From assembly GCF_007859915.1 (NCBI RefSeq), contig NZ_SJPM01000002.1, forward strand, positions 62,001 through 126,000: 64,000 nucleotides of DNA. The letters run 5' to 3'. Shown here in pieces: positions 1 through 9,400 of the stretch (positions are counted from its first letter, which is position 1; each line of letters opens with the position of its first letter). Origin of the DNA: Neorhodopirellula pilleata (GTDB lineage Bacteria; Planctomycetota; Planctomycetia; Pirellulales; Pirellulaceae). Under the pieces are notes generated by a model, which saw only the letters and a program-made list of their open reading frames with translations, had not been told where the DNA came from and ran no database searches. Position numbers and translations under genes: made by a program.

Positions 1-3000
1 TCGCCAGAGAAACTGGTGTCCAGCGTTCCGTCGGTGTTGTAACGCACCAGGGCGAAATCATTATTGCTGCCGTTGAAGCTTCGCCCTGCCACCAGGATCT
101 TGCCGTCGGCTTGCACGGTCACGCTGCTTGCAGTGTCATTGCTCGCACCAATGGCAGTAGTAAGCTTGCCGTCGCCCGCGAAACTGGTATCCAGCGTGCC
201 GTCGGTGTTGTAACGCGCCAGTGCGAAGTCATCATTGCTGCCGTTATCGCTGGTTCCTGCCACCACAATCTTGCCGTCGGCCTGTAGCGCGACGCGAGCT
301 CCAAAGTCGTCTTCCGCGCCGATAGCAGTGGTCAGCGTGCCAGCATTGCTAAAGGAGGGCGGGTCGTTGACCGCACTCACCGAAACGGTACTGGTGACCG
401 TGCTACTGAGCTGCCCTTCGGCATCGAGTATTTGGATGTCGAGTGTTCGATTACCTTCAGTGGGTGTGTCCGAGCTGTTTTCGTAGGTGATGCCTTGTAT
501 CAGCGACTGCAGATCAGCCAGAGGGAAATCACCACCGAACTCCTTGACGATGGTGAAACCAGTTCCATCGAAGTCGATTTCGAAATCCGTACTGCCCACC
601 GTGCGAGTGACCACATCTCCGGTGCCGTAACTAAAGGTGTAGCCCGCCACGGTAACAAGCTCACTGGCACCGTCCGGCATCGCGGACAGGGTGATGTACA
701 GATCCTGGAAGGACGTGCTATCGGCATCGCTGATAATGATATCCGTGTCGGAGATGTTGACTGCTCCGCCATCTTCTGTGAAGGATACAGAAAAGTCGGT
801 TCCAATGTCGTTGGTGCCATTGAGGTCCACGACTGGAGCATCATTGACGGCGGTGATATTGACCGTCGTGCTGCCGGTGACTTGTTCTGCGGAACCGCCT
901 TGAGTTTGAACACTGTCGCCGCCATCGTCGAACGTCCAGTCAATCTGAGCGCTTGCTGGTGGCGCGTCATTGCTGTTGCTGTAGGCGATTTGCTGCATCG
1001 CTTCATTGACGAGCGCATTAGTGGCGTTACTGTTGAAAGTCAGAACCAACGTGCCGCTGGAGTTTTGCGTTACAGAGCCGATTGTGGTGGCGCCAACGAC
1101 CAAGTTGTTTGATCCTTGAGCTAGCGAGACCAAGGTTCCTGTCGCCGAGTACTCATCGTCGGCACTTGCAGCACCGTTGCGAACAAGCGTCAACGTTGCT
1201 CCGTCGAAATCGTCGATGCCCGAAAGCTCTTCATCAAATATTTGAACGTCGCCATCCAGCACAACCGCTGCACCGCCTTCTGTGTATGTTGGTTTGCCGT
1301 CGAGCGAATTCGCGATCGTACCAAACTGCTGGTTCAGTGATCCATCGCTGTTGTATTTAACCAAAGCGAAATCTTCATCGGTGCCGTTGTTACTCCGTCC
1401 CGCCACAACAATCGTGCCGTCACTCCCAACACTGACGCTGTAGGCTAGATCTTGACCCGGTCCAATGGGCGTTGTGACGATCCCGCCGGTGCCAAAGGTA
1501 TTGTCCAACGAGCCGTTCGTGTTGTAGCGAACCAAAGCGAAATCGTTGTCGGTGCCGTTGGAACTGTATCCAGCCACAAGGACTTTTCCGTCGTCCTGTA
1601 CCGTGACGGATTGACCGGAATCGCTGGTCGAGCCAACAGTTGTCGCCACCAAACCTGTACCACCGAATGTGGCGTCCAGCGTGCCATCGGCGTCGTATCG
1701 CAGAACCGCAAAGTGGCTTCGTGAATCAAAGATGGCTCCCGCCAACAGAATCTGGCCATTGGCTTGCAACGTGACACTGTTCCCAATTCCGGCAACCGCG
1801 CCACTTGGCGTCTCCACAATTCCGTCGCCACCACCGAAGCTCGTGTCGAGCGAACCGTCGCTGTTGTAGCGAACCAAGGCAAACGTTTGCCCGCCGGTTG
1901 AACCCCTACCGCCCAGAAGAAGTTTCCCGTCAGCCTGAATAGTGACGCTAAAGGCTTGGTCTACCCCAGACCCAAGTGGCGTCGTGACGATTCCGCTTGC
2001 GCCAAAAGTACTGTCGACGGTCCCGTCTTCGTTGTAGCGAATCAGGGCGAAATCTTGATTCGTGCCGTTGAAGTAATGTCCTCCGACCACGAATTTTCCA
2101 TCAAGCTGAGTCGTGACGCCCCAACCTCGATCTTCCCCCGCTCCGATGGGCGTGGAGACGATTCCGTCGCCGCCACCAAAGGCGGTGTCGAGCGTTCCGT
2201 CGGCGTTGAAACGCGTTACGACGAAGTCATCCGTGCTGCCGTCGTTGCTGTATCCAGCGATAAGAATTTTGCCGTCAGCCTGCACAGCGATGCTGTTTGC
2301 GACTTCGGTATTCGCCAAGATGCCCGAAGTGGCAATCCCGTCTCCGCCGCCAAAGGTCGTGTCGAGCGATCCGTCAGCGTTGTAGCGTGTCAACGCAAAA
2401 TCAGCGCCCGTGCCGCTGCTGGTCGTCCCCGCGACAAGAATTTTACCGTCCGGCAGAACGACCGTGCCCGCGCCGGCATCATAATTCGAGCCGACCGCCG
2501 TCGTCACGATCCCATCACCCACATCAAACGTCGGAGTATCGTTCACCGCGTTGACCGTGATCGCCACGCTGTCGGTTGTTTCGGTTTGGTCCGTCGCCAA
2601 TGCCGCAATCTCGTCGCTCGACAAGGCACGCGTGTAAACTCGAGCGTCGTCGATCAGGCCGTCAAACGCGTGGCCTGTTCCGTTTCCGTTCTGCCCGATT
2701 CGAGTGACGGTTCCCTGATTGTATTGGATCGACTCGGTTGCTGTGTCAGTCAGGACAAGTTCGCCGTTGATGTAGATCGCGACATCACCGGTCGCGTCAT
2801 CTATCGTCGCGGCAACATGTGTCCAGCCCGCATCGGAGATGTTGACGTTCGTGCGGACTTCTTGCCAGCTCGATGTGCCGCGAATGATGAAAGTCAGACC
2901 GTTGGTTCCGTCGATCGAGCGTAGTGCCACATTGTCGCCAAGTGATATGATCTCACCGGAGTACGTACCCGAGTTCACGTTGACCCAAGCAGCCAGCGTC

Positions 3001-6000
3001 ATGTCAGCCGGATTGCCGAACATGCCGGGGATTTCAACATACTCGCTGTTGTTCAGCGACAAGACATTCCCACGTTCCGGATCGCTGACGAACAAACCCG
3101 TCGTGGTTGGCGTGCCATCGTTCGCGACTCCTGCCGCCACGTCATCAGCGTTTCCTTCAAAGGTGTAGTTGCCAACCAAGTTTGCAGCGACCGCCGTCGT
3201 GATGTTCAGCGTGTCCGCGCCGTTGTAGTTGGCGTTGGGAGTGAACTCCAAGCCGTTGAGCGCCGTGTTGATGTCACTTTCGAGTCCTTCGATCACCATC
3301 GACGGCGAACCGTCGGCACCTTCGACAAACGTGATGCCGATCAAACCATTAAGCGACAGAACGCCGTTGGCGACACTCAATGTGACGCGAAGCGGAGTGT
3401 CCGCCGCAATGCCGTCGTCTACGCTGATGACGTTGCCACCCGAGTAGACAAACGGGGTGTCTTCGTCGGTGGTCGCCGTCGCCGGAGCCGTGATGTCCAG
3501 ATCAACCGAGGTCAGAATATCGACCGTCGTGCTGCCGGTCGCCGTCAATGCGCCGGGGCTTCCTTGAACCGAAACACTGTCGCCACCATCGTCGAACGTC
3601 CAGTCGATCTGAACGCTGGCCGCAGGTGTGCCGCTGCCGTTACTGTAAGCGATTTGCTGCATCGCTTCGTTCACCAGCACATTCGTGGCATTGCCGTTGA
3701 ACGTCAGCACCAACGTGCCGCCCGAGTTCGTCGTGACCGAACCGATCGTCGTGGCTCCCACGACAAGGTTGTTTGCTCCTTGGCTCAACGTGACCAGCGT
3801 GCCGGTCGCGGAAAATTGATCGTTGGCATTGGTGCCACCGTTGCGAACCAGCGTTAATGTGGCTCCGTCAAAATTGTCAATCGCCGACAGCTCTTCATCG
3901 AACACTTGAACGTCCGCATCAAGAACAACCGCCGCACCGCCTTCGATATAGCTCGGATTGCCGTCGAGCGTATTGACAAGGTTGCCAAATGATTCGTCAA
4001 CCGTGCCATCGCTGTTGATTCGTGCAACCTGCACGTCGGTTTGCCCATCAGATCTGTTACCAATCAGAATAATGCTTCCGTCGGCATTGATCGCAATTCC
4101 TTTGCCGTAGGCATCACCCGACTGAGGCATTGTCAGCTTGCCGGTCGTGTTAAACGTTGTGTCCAGCGAGCCATTTGCGTTGTATCGTACAACGGCAAAG
4201 TCATTGTTTGTGCCATTGTTGCTGTAACCTCCGACAACGATTTTTCCATCTGATTGCACCGCGACGCTATTGGCATCATCGGTCCCTGCACCAATCGCAG
4301 TAATGACTTTTCCGGTGCCGTTGAACGTTGTGTCGAGCGAACCGTCGGAGTTGTACCGAATGATGGCAAAATCAGCGGTTCCGCCGGCAGAGGTGTATCC
4401 GACGGCCACAATCTTGCCGTCATCCTGAATCACAATTTCTTTCAGGTAGTCAGTAGAAGAGCCTGAGAAATCAGTGTCGACTTTCCCATCGCCGCTGAAT
4501 GTCGTGTCCAACGTGCCGTTTGTGTTGTAACGCGTCAGCGCAAAGTTGATTCCCTCAGCCGTAGCCGCGTAGCCTCCGAGTACAATTTTCCCATCGGACT
4601 GAATTGCGGAGCTGACACCATAAGCATTTCCAGTACCAACATTGGTCGTGACGATTCCGTCGCCGCTAAAAGTCGTGTCGAGCGATCCGTTGCTGTTGTA
4701 TCGCACGACCGCAAAGTTGATGTTACTGCCATTGAAGTGAAATCCCGAAACAACGATCTTGCCGTCGGTCTGAACCTGCACGCTGGCGGCGGCTTCACTG
4801 TTTCCGACCGCGGTCGTCACTATTCCATCGCCATCAAACGTTGTATCCAATGTGCCGTCGTTGTTGTATCGAGCGACGGCATAGAAGTTTCTACTAGAGC
4901 CATCGTTAGCACGGCCGGCAACGACGTACTTTCCATCCGCCTGCTGAGTGACACTGTTTGCAGTATCAAATCCGGGCATAATGTCGGTGGTATTAAAACC
5001 CGTTCCGTTGAAGGTCGTATCGAGCGACCCATCTACGTTAAACCGGCTGATACCAAATCCGCTTGCTGAGCCCGGTGTTAAGCCGTAGCCTGCAACGACG
5101 AACTTGCCATCGTCCTGTAAAAAGACACTGTTACCGTAACTGGATCCCGACCCGATTGGCGTTGCCTCCAAGCCATCGCCAACACTAAACGTTGGTGCTT
5201 CATTGACTGGAGCGACTTCCCGGAAGTCAACCTCGCCGGTGGCATAGGTCGACTGCAAATCGTTGGCCGGATCGTTGGTGCTGCCGTTTGGATCGGCGTA
5301 AGTGGCATCGCTGACGGCTGCGATCCCCGATTCGGCCTGATCCGACGTGCCATCGTTGTCACTGTCGGTGTCAAGGTAATCAGCCGTGCCGTCGCTGTCC
5401 GTATCGACCGGCGTCAATCCGCCGTCGGGAAGACCGTTGTAAGCCGTATCCACACCACTGGCATCAACGACTCCATTGGGCGCGACATAGCCTGCGGTCG
5501 TTTGAGCTTCGATATTGTCCGCAATGCCGTCGTTATCGCTGTCCAGATCAAGGCTGTTGATCAGGCCATCGCCGTCGACATCGTTCGTGCCAGACGTTGA
5601 TCCATCCAGATTCGTTAGCGTGATGTTGCTGAACGAATAGGTTGTCGGTGTCGAGTCGTCATAGAAAGACGTGTCGACAAAGTAGTCTTTACCAGCCGTT
5701 GTCGTTGTGTTGCGGACGCTGATGCCGTTACGCTGATAGTCAACATTCGTACCGTCGATTTCAATCGTGAAGACATCGCCAGCGGAGAAAGCCGTTGCTG
5801 CAACAACGTTGGAGCTTTCCTCATAGATATAGAAGTTCGCGCCAGCGAAGTAAAACTTGAAGTCGCCATCCTCCCAGCTATTGGTGCTGTTCGTGCCAGC
5901 TTCGTTCAAACCGATCATCACGTCTCCATAGGACGCATTGTCGGCGGTGAAATTGAACTTGAATGAATCGGTGTAGCCAAGCGTGGAAAAATTGTCCGAA

Positions 6001-9000
6001 TGCGTGGAGATGCTCCACGTATTCGTCTGCGAACCGCCATAATTGTAGGTCAGCGTGCCATTGCCGCCGGTGACCGATGACCCTGCGACGTTCGTCCAAT
6101 TGGAAATTTCGGGATCGACCGTCACATCTTCAACGCTGTCCAGAATCCCATCATTGTCATCGTCCAAGTCAACGCTGTCGAAGACGCCGTCTCCGTCGGT
6201 GTCTGGCGTCGCATAGCGGGAGAATTCAGACGAATTCCCGCTGGCGTCCGTCGTGACGAGCGTAATGTGCTCGCTATCGGCAATCGTCGAACCAGCCAGC
6301 GTGCCCGTGAGCGAGGCTTGCCCATCAGCAACGCCCGTGATCGTTCCCATATAACGCTTGCCTTCGACTTGGCCGCCATCGACGTCCGTGCTGGCGTAGA
6401 AGTCGATCGAGTACGTTCCGCTGGCAAGCGTCGTGGTGTCGATGTCGTAAACGAGTTCGTTGGAAACATTCGATTCGACGGAGTTGATCTCGGCCCAGTT
6501 CTGCAGGTTGTTCGGGCCGGTGTCGGCATCGTTGGGAGCGCCCGTATCGTTCGCGGTTGGCCCATCGTTTCCAAGGTCAATGCCAAGGCCAGCGTTTCCG
6601 TAGATCGAGTTTCCACGAATCGTGTTTCTGATTGGAATCATGGTGGTCGAGTCGACAACGACTCCCGCTCCGCTACTGGCGGTAATCACGTTACCTTCAC
6701 CAGCATTGATTCCACCAAGTTGATTCTGGCTGGCCCCCCATTCAAACAAAACGCCTACGTCATTTCCGGCAGTGACCGTTCCGGTCTCGTTCGTGCCAAT
6801 AAAGTTTCCGTAAATCGTAACTCCGGTCACTGATTCACCGACCAGAATTCCTGTGCCGCTGTCTAGAATTTCGTTCCCAGCCCCTACGCCGCCGATGACA
6901 TGGTTATCGCCTGAATAGAGGTAAATGCCGATGTTTGTGTTTCCCAGAACGGTTGTGCCATCTGCTCCAAGGCCGATCCGGTTGTTCTGGATAACAAAAC
7001 TGTCAGTTCCCGAATCTTCCAGATCAATCGCATATGTCGTGCCAGCAATAATGTTGCGATGATCATCGGTTGCTCCACCAATTGTGTTGCTGTTCGCACC
7101 GTTGGTTGCGACTACACCCTGATAGGCACTACCGCTCGCCAGCAGGCTATTTCCAGTAGTATCGGTGCCCAGAAAGTTCCCAGCAATCAAATTGTTGTTT
7201 GCGCTCGTCGAATACAGGTAGATGCGTTCGTTGATAACATTCCGATCCGACGCAACGACGCCTCCGATCGTATTGTTGTCACCAACAACAAACATCCCGT
7301 CGCCAGTGATTGCTTCACCTACGCCCGCATCAGTTCCGTCGCTGTTGAATTGTCCAATCCAGTTGCCCGCGATCGTGTTGCCGCTCGATCCATCGTCGAT
7401 TATGATACCGGTGTCAACATCGCGAATCACCAGCCCGCGGACTTCACTGTTGTCAGCGGTGGCACTGAAAGTCAGGCCATCGAACCCTCCGCCGTTTCCG
7501 TCCAGAACGATCGGCAGAAAACTGCCCTCAGTCCAACCGGTCTGCGTCGTACCGTCGATCGTGACCTGTTCGGTAATCGCATCGAGCGCCGATGACAGGT
7601 TGATCACCTGTGTGCCGCTACCAGCAATGTTAAAGACAATCGCGTCATGCCCCGCCAACGCGTTGGCATCGGTGATCGCTTGACGCAGTGATCCCGCACC
7701 GCTGTCGTTGGTGTTCGTCACCGTGAATGTCGCCAGCAAACCTTCCCACTCGGCTTGAAATGCAGCGCTGACGACGATTTGCGTCTCGATCTCGCCGACG
7801 TTGTATTCGAGCAACCAATTGCCACCCAGCGACTCGGCACCGATCAGCGTTTCGCTGGCGGCGATATCGGCTCCCGTCCACTGGGCGATCGATTCCAGCA
7901 GATCACGGCCGGCTTGAGTACTCGCCAGATCGCAACCGTAGAATAAAACGTCGCCACCGGTCTTCAATGCACCCGACCACTGAGCAAACTCGGCTTGTCG
8001 GCTCTGGGCCGCCTGGGCATCGAACCAAGTGCTACCAAACTTAAATGCCCGATCAGTTCCGTGGGTGATGAAGTGAATCGCGTCGAGCGGCCCGCCAAGC
8101 TGCGATAAATAGTCGTTGACTTGAGCAAGTCCATCAGTGTTGCTGTCGACAAGCACGATTTGCAATTGCGTGCCAGGGACACTACGACTTTGCAAGTCGG
8201 CAAGAATTGTTTCGTAATCCTCAACTCCGGTGTCAACGAATACGAGCTCCAAGAATTCGCTGTCGACCGAATCGAACATCGGGGCGAGGACTTCCGCTCC
8301 GATCGGCTGATGGCTGGCGGTGACATCGCAATCGCACAAGGCGGCCACGGAATCGATCAGCATCTGCCCATCGTCATCCGCCAAGTCGCAACCGTAGAAG
8401 TACAAATCCGCGTCGGTATCCAGCGCGCTGGCCCAACCGGCGATCTCGCTTGAGTAGCCAACGAGTGAGTCGTTATTGAGGACCGTGCTGCCCAATTGGA
8501 TTTGGCCATCGCTGCCGTGGGAGGCAATGTGAATCGCGTCGATCTGGGTGCGGCCCGCTAGGGCTTCGCTGATTTGCTGGATGCCGTCGCGAGTCGGATC
8601 GACGAACACGATTTCAATTTGCCGCGACGGATCGCTGAGCGTGGCGATATCGTCGAGCACTTGTTGCAAGTCATCAATGCTCGTATCGATGAAAATCAAC
8701 TCGCGTGAAACATCAACGGCACTTTCATGGCCCCCGTCCCAAACCACGTCACTTTCAGTCGCTTGATTAACCGCGTCAGCGTTATTCTCTCCGCTCCCTT
8801 CGTAGGAGACCACTTCATGGGCAAAAATATCGACGGAGGCACTTTCGGCCGTTGAGTCTACGGGAGCTTCGGCAGCTTCGACCATCGGAACGGCGCTGTA
8901 GAGGATACGCTCCTCGAGCACGAGCAGATCCAGCTCGCGGGCTGGAATGCCAGCGGCTTTGCTAGCAGCTTTGGTTTTCTGTGAACGCAGTTGTGCGTCA

Positions 9001-9026
9001 AGTTTTGTCAGTATTTTGTGTAGCAC
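1..9026 (-). CDS. Giant LEPR-XLL / DUF4347 / delta-60 repeat surface protein (5' part, runs off window)
   Basis: The reading frame opens at a GTG at 9026 with GGAGGA a few bases upstream, and shows no stop before the window edge (~3,008 residues). No ATG lies near the start. Order of parts: a LEPR-XLL-like motif LEERILYSA (residues 37-45); two DUF4347 domains (~106-230 and ~259-427, each with an FYGCDLA-like core); a right-handed beta-helix region opening with NTNDSGAGSLRQAITDAN (~430-810); calcium-binding thrombospondin type-3 repeats (DTDGDGVFDSVDLDDDNDG, ~937-967, and DVDGDGLINSLDLDSDNDG, ~1145-1172); a first block of delta-60 repeats (~1275-1665, RYNSDGSLDTTF type); a LamG/concanavalin-like domain (~1945-2130); a second delta-60 block (~2160-2565); and a third from ~2885. 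The family is extracellular, probably Ca-stabilised and attached to the surface or secreted. Function is unknown; adhesion or polymer binding is an inference. It is divergent from an export gene set starting at 9401, which could export it. Confidence 0.9.
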   Translation of the reverse strand, partial: MLHKILTKLDAQLRSQKTKAASKAAGIPARELDLLVLEERILYSAVPMVEAAEAPVDSTAESASVDIFAHEVVSYEGSGENNADAVNQATESDVVWDGGHESAVDVSRELIFIDTSIDDLQQVLDDIATLSDPSRQIEIVFVDPTRDGIQQISEALAGRTQIDAIHIASHGSDGQIQLGSTVLNNDSLVGYSSEIAGWASALDTDADLYFYGCDLADDDGQMLIDSVAALCDCDVTASHQPIGAEVLAPMFDSVDSEFLELVFVDTGVEDYETILADLQSRSVPGTQLQIVLVDSNTDGLAQVNDYLSQLGGPLDAIHFITHGTDRAFKFGSTWFDAQAAQSRQAEFAQWSGALKTGGDVLFYGCDLASTQAGRDLLESIAQWTGADIAASETLIGAESLGGNWLLEYNVGEIETQIVVSAAFQAEWEGLLATFTVTNTNDSGAGSLRQAITDANALAGHDAIVFNIAGSGTQVINLSSALDAITEQVTIDGTTQTGWTEGSFLPIVLDGNGGGFDGLTFSATADNSEVRGLVIRDVDTGIIIDDGSSGNTIAGNWIGQFNSDGTDAGVGEAITGDGMFVVGDNNTIGGVVASDRNVINERIYLYSTSANNNLIAGNFLGTDTTGNSLLASGSAYQGVVATNGANSNTIGGATDDHRNIIAGTTYAIDLEDSGTDSFVIQNNRIGLGADGTTVLGNTNIGIYLYSGDNHVIGGVGAGNEILDSGTGILVGESVTGVTIYGNFIGTNETGTVTAGNDVGVLFEWGASQNQLGGINAGEGNVITASSGAGVVVDSTTMIPIRNTIRGNSIYGNAGLGIDLGNDGPTANDTGAPNDADTGPNNLQNWAEINSVESNVSNELVYDIDTTTLASGTYSIDFYASTDVDGGQVEGKRYMGTITGVADGQASLTGTLAGSTIADSEHITLVTTDASGNSSEFSRYATPDTDGDGVFDSVDLDDDNDGILDSVEDVTVDPEISNWTNVAGSSVTGGNGTLTYNYGGSQTNTWSISTHSDNFSTLGYTDSFKFNFTADNASYGDVMIGLNEAGTNSTNSWEDGDFKFYFAGANFYIYEESSNVVAATAFSAGDVFTIEIDGTNVDYQRNGISVRNTTTTAGKDYFVDTSFYDDSTPTTYSFSNITLTNLDGSTSGTNDVDGDGLINSLDLDSDNDGIADNIEAQTTAGYVAPNGVVDASGVDTAYNGLPDGGLTPVDTDSDGTADYLDTDSDNDGTSDQAESGIAAVSDATYADPNGSTNDPANDLQSTYATGEVDFREVAPVNEAPTFSVGDGLEATPIGSGSSYGNSVFLQDDGKFVVAGYGLTPGSASGFGISRFNVDGSLDTTFNGTGFNTTDIMPGFDTANSVTQQADGKYVVAGRANDGSSRNFYAVARYNNDGTLDTTFDGDGIVTTAVGNSEAAASVQVQTDGKIVVSGFHFNGSNINFAVVRYNSNGSLDTTFSGDGIVTTNVGTGNAYGVSSAIQSDGKIVLGGYAATAEGINFALTRYNTNGTLDTTFSGDGKVDTDFSGSSTDYLKEIVIQDDGKIVAVGYTSAGGTADFAIIRYNSDGSLDTTFNGTGKVITAIGAGTDDANSVAVQSDGKIVVGGYSNNGTNNDFAVVRYNANGSLDTTFNTTGKLTMPQSGDAYGKGIAINADGSIILIGNRSDGQTDVQVARINSDGTVDESFGNLVNTLDGNPSYIEGGAAVVLDADVQVFDEELSAIDNFDGATLTLVRNGGTNANDQFSATGTLVTLSQGANNLVVGATTIGSVTTNSGGTLVLTFNGNATNVLVNEAMQQIAYSNGSGTPAASVQIDWTFDDGGDSVSVQGSPGALTATGSTTVDILTSVDLDITAPATATTDEDTPFVYSGGNVISVDDGIAADTPLRVTLSVANGVLSLNGLIGITFVEGADGSPSMVIEGLESDINTALNGLEFTPNANYNGADTLNITTAVAANLVGNYTFEGNADDVAAGVANDGTPTTTGLFVSDPERGNVLSLNNSEYVEIPGMFGNPADMTLAAWVNVNSGTYSGEIISLGDNVALRSIDGTNGLTFIIRGTSSWQEVRTNVNISDAGWTHVAATIDDATGDVAIYINGELVLTDTATESIQYNQGTVTRIGQNGNGTGHAFDGLIDDARVYTRALSSDEIAALATDQTETTDSVAITVNAVNDTPTFDVGDGIVTTAVGSNYDAGAGTVVLPDGKILVAGTTSSGTGADFALTRYNADGSLDTTFGGGDGIATSGILANTEVANSIAVQADGKILIAGYSNDGSTDDFVVTRFNADGTLDTAFGGGDGIVSTPIGAGEDRGWGVTTQLDGKFVVGGHYFNGTNQDFALIRYNEDGTVDSTFGASGIVTTPLGSGVDQAFSVTIQADGKLLLGGRGSTGGQTFALVRYNSDGSLDTSFGGGDGIVETPSGAVAGIGNSVTLQANGQILLAGAIFDSRSHFAVLRYDADGTLDATFGGTGLVATTVGSTSDSGQSVTVQDDGKVLVAGYSSNGTDNDFALVRYNTNGSLDNTFGTGGIVTTPIGPGQDLAYSVSVGSDGTIVVAGRSNNGTDEDFALVKYNSDGSLNQQFGTIANSLDGKPTYTEGGAAVVLDGDVQIFDEELSGIDDFDGATLTLVRNGAASADDEYSATGTLVSLAQGSNNLVVGATTIGSVTQNSSGTLVLTFNSNATNALVNEAMQQIAYSNSNDAPPASAQIDWTFDDGGDSVQTQGGSAEQVTGSTTVNITAVNDAPVVDLNGTNDIGTDFSVSFTEDGGAVNISDTDIIISDADSTSFQDLYITLSAMPDGASELVTVAGYTFSYGTGDVVTRTVGSTDFEIDFDGTGFTIVKEFGGDFPLADLQSLIQGITYENSSDTPTEGNRTLDIQILDAEGQLSSTVTSTVSVSAVNDPPSFSNAGTLTTAIGAEDDFGARVALQADGKIVVAGTSDNGSNDDFALARYNTDGTLDTSFAGDGKLTTAIGASNDTASSVTVQADGKILVAGRSFNGSNNDFALVRYNTDGTLDTSFSG
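862..1318 (-). repeat. Internal gene duplication, copy 2 (YTEGGAAVVLD module)
   Basis: This segment of the giant gene closely matches 3519-3974 in the same orientation. Both encode a module containing TEGGAAVVLD, FDEELS, DGATLTLVRNG and WTFDDGGDSV. The two copies differ mostly by scattered base changes, so they are a duplicated domain within the protein rather than a mobile repeat. Confidence 0.75.
3519..3974 (-). repeat. Internal gene duplication, copy 1 (YIEGGAAVVLD module)
   Basis: Partner of the module at 862-1318. It follows the first delta-60 block, just as the other copy follows the second block. The unit that was duplicated is therefore probably delta-60 block plus this cadherin-like module. 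Confidence 0.75.
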
Positions 9027-9400
9027 GGCTCCTCCAGTGATTTTCCCCTTCGTCCAGCTTTCGAGACTGACTTAGCATCGCGTGAACAATAAGTGATGGA
9101 TTCTTAACGTGGCGTCGACTTTCAGTCGACGTTTCAGGGTTTGGCGACTGAAAGTCGCCACCACTTAATGTTCACGCGATGCCTACGAGAGGACGTGCGC
9201 TCCGCACGGATTTTTCCCCGTGGAAATCTACCCCCAGGAATCGTGCACTGATTGGATTAATGCTCTCGTCAAAGAAAATGCCTGGTTAAAGGAGAGCAAA
9301 TGCGTTGTCCTGGACGCTTGGGCCGTCTTTAACGAATAGCCGTTGGAAGTGATTGTGCGTTCAGTTCAAGCAGTAGCGATTGGGAGACGATAAGTGAGAT
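9027..9400. promoter_or_regulatory. Divergent intergenic region between giant gene and export operon
   Basis: This 374-bp gap must hold the promoters for both divergent genes. The only clear structure is a nested inverted repeat at 9076-9182 (separate entry). I could not identify convincing -35/-10 pairs. A GGGAGA lies about 15 bases before the ATG at 9401 and is a weak ribosome binding site at best. Confidence 0.5.
9076..9182. repeat. REP-like nested palindrome
   Basis: The outer arms are GCATCGCGTGAACAATAAGT at 9076 and its near-complement ending at 9182. Inside them are complementary segments built on GGCGACTTTCAGTCGCC (about 9110-9130 and 9141-9162). The outer arm resembles the sequence at 36467-36489 (AGCATCACATGAACGTTAAT), so this is one member of a dispersed palindromic repeat family. 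It could act as a terminator or mRNA end for either neighbour. Confidence 0.7.

Noticed and set aside
432..2924. Long plus-strand frames (for example 432-1112 and 1956-2924) opposite the giant gene
   Set aside because: They are antisense to a continuous minus-strand frame with clear repeat domains, and their translations show no family and skewed composition.
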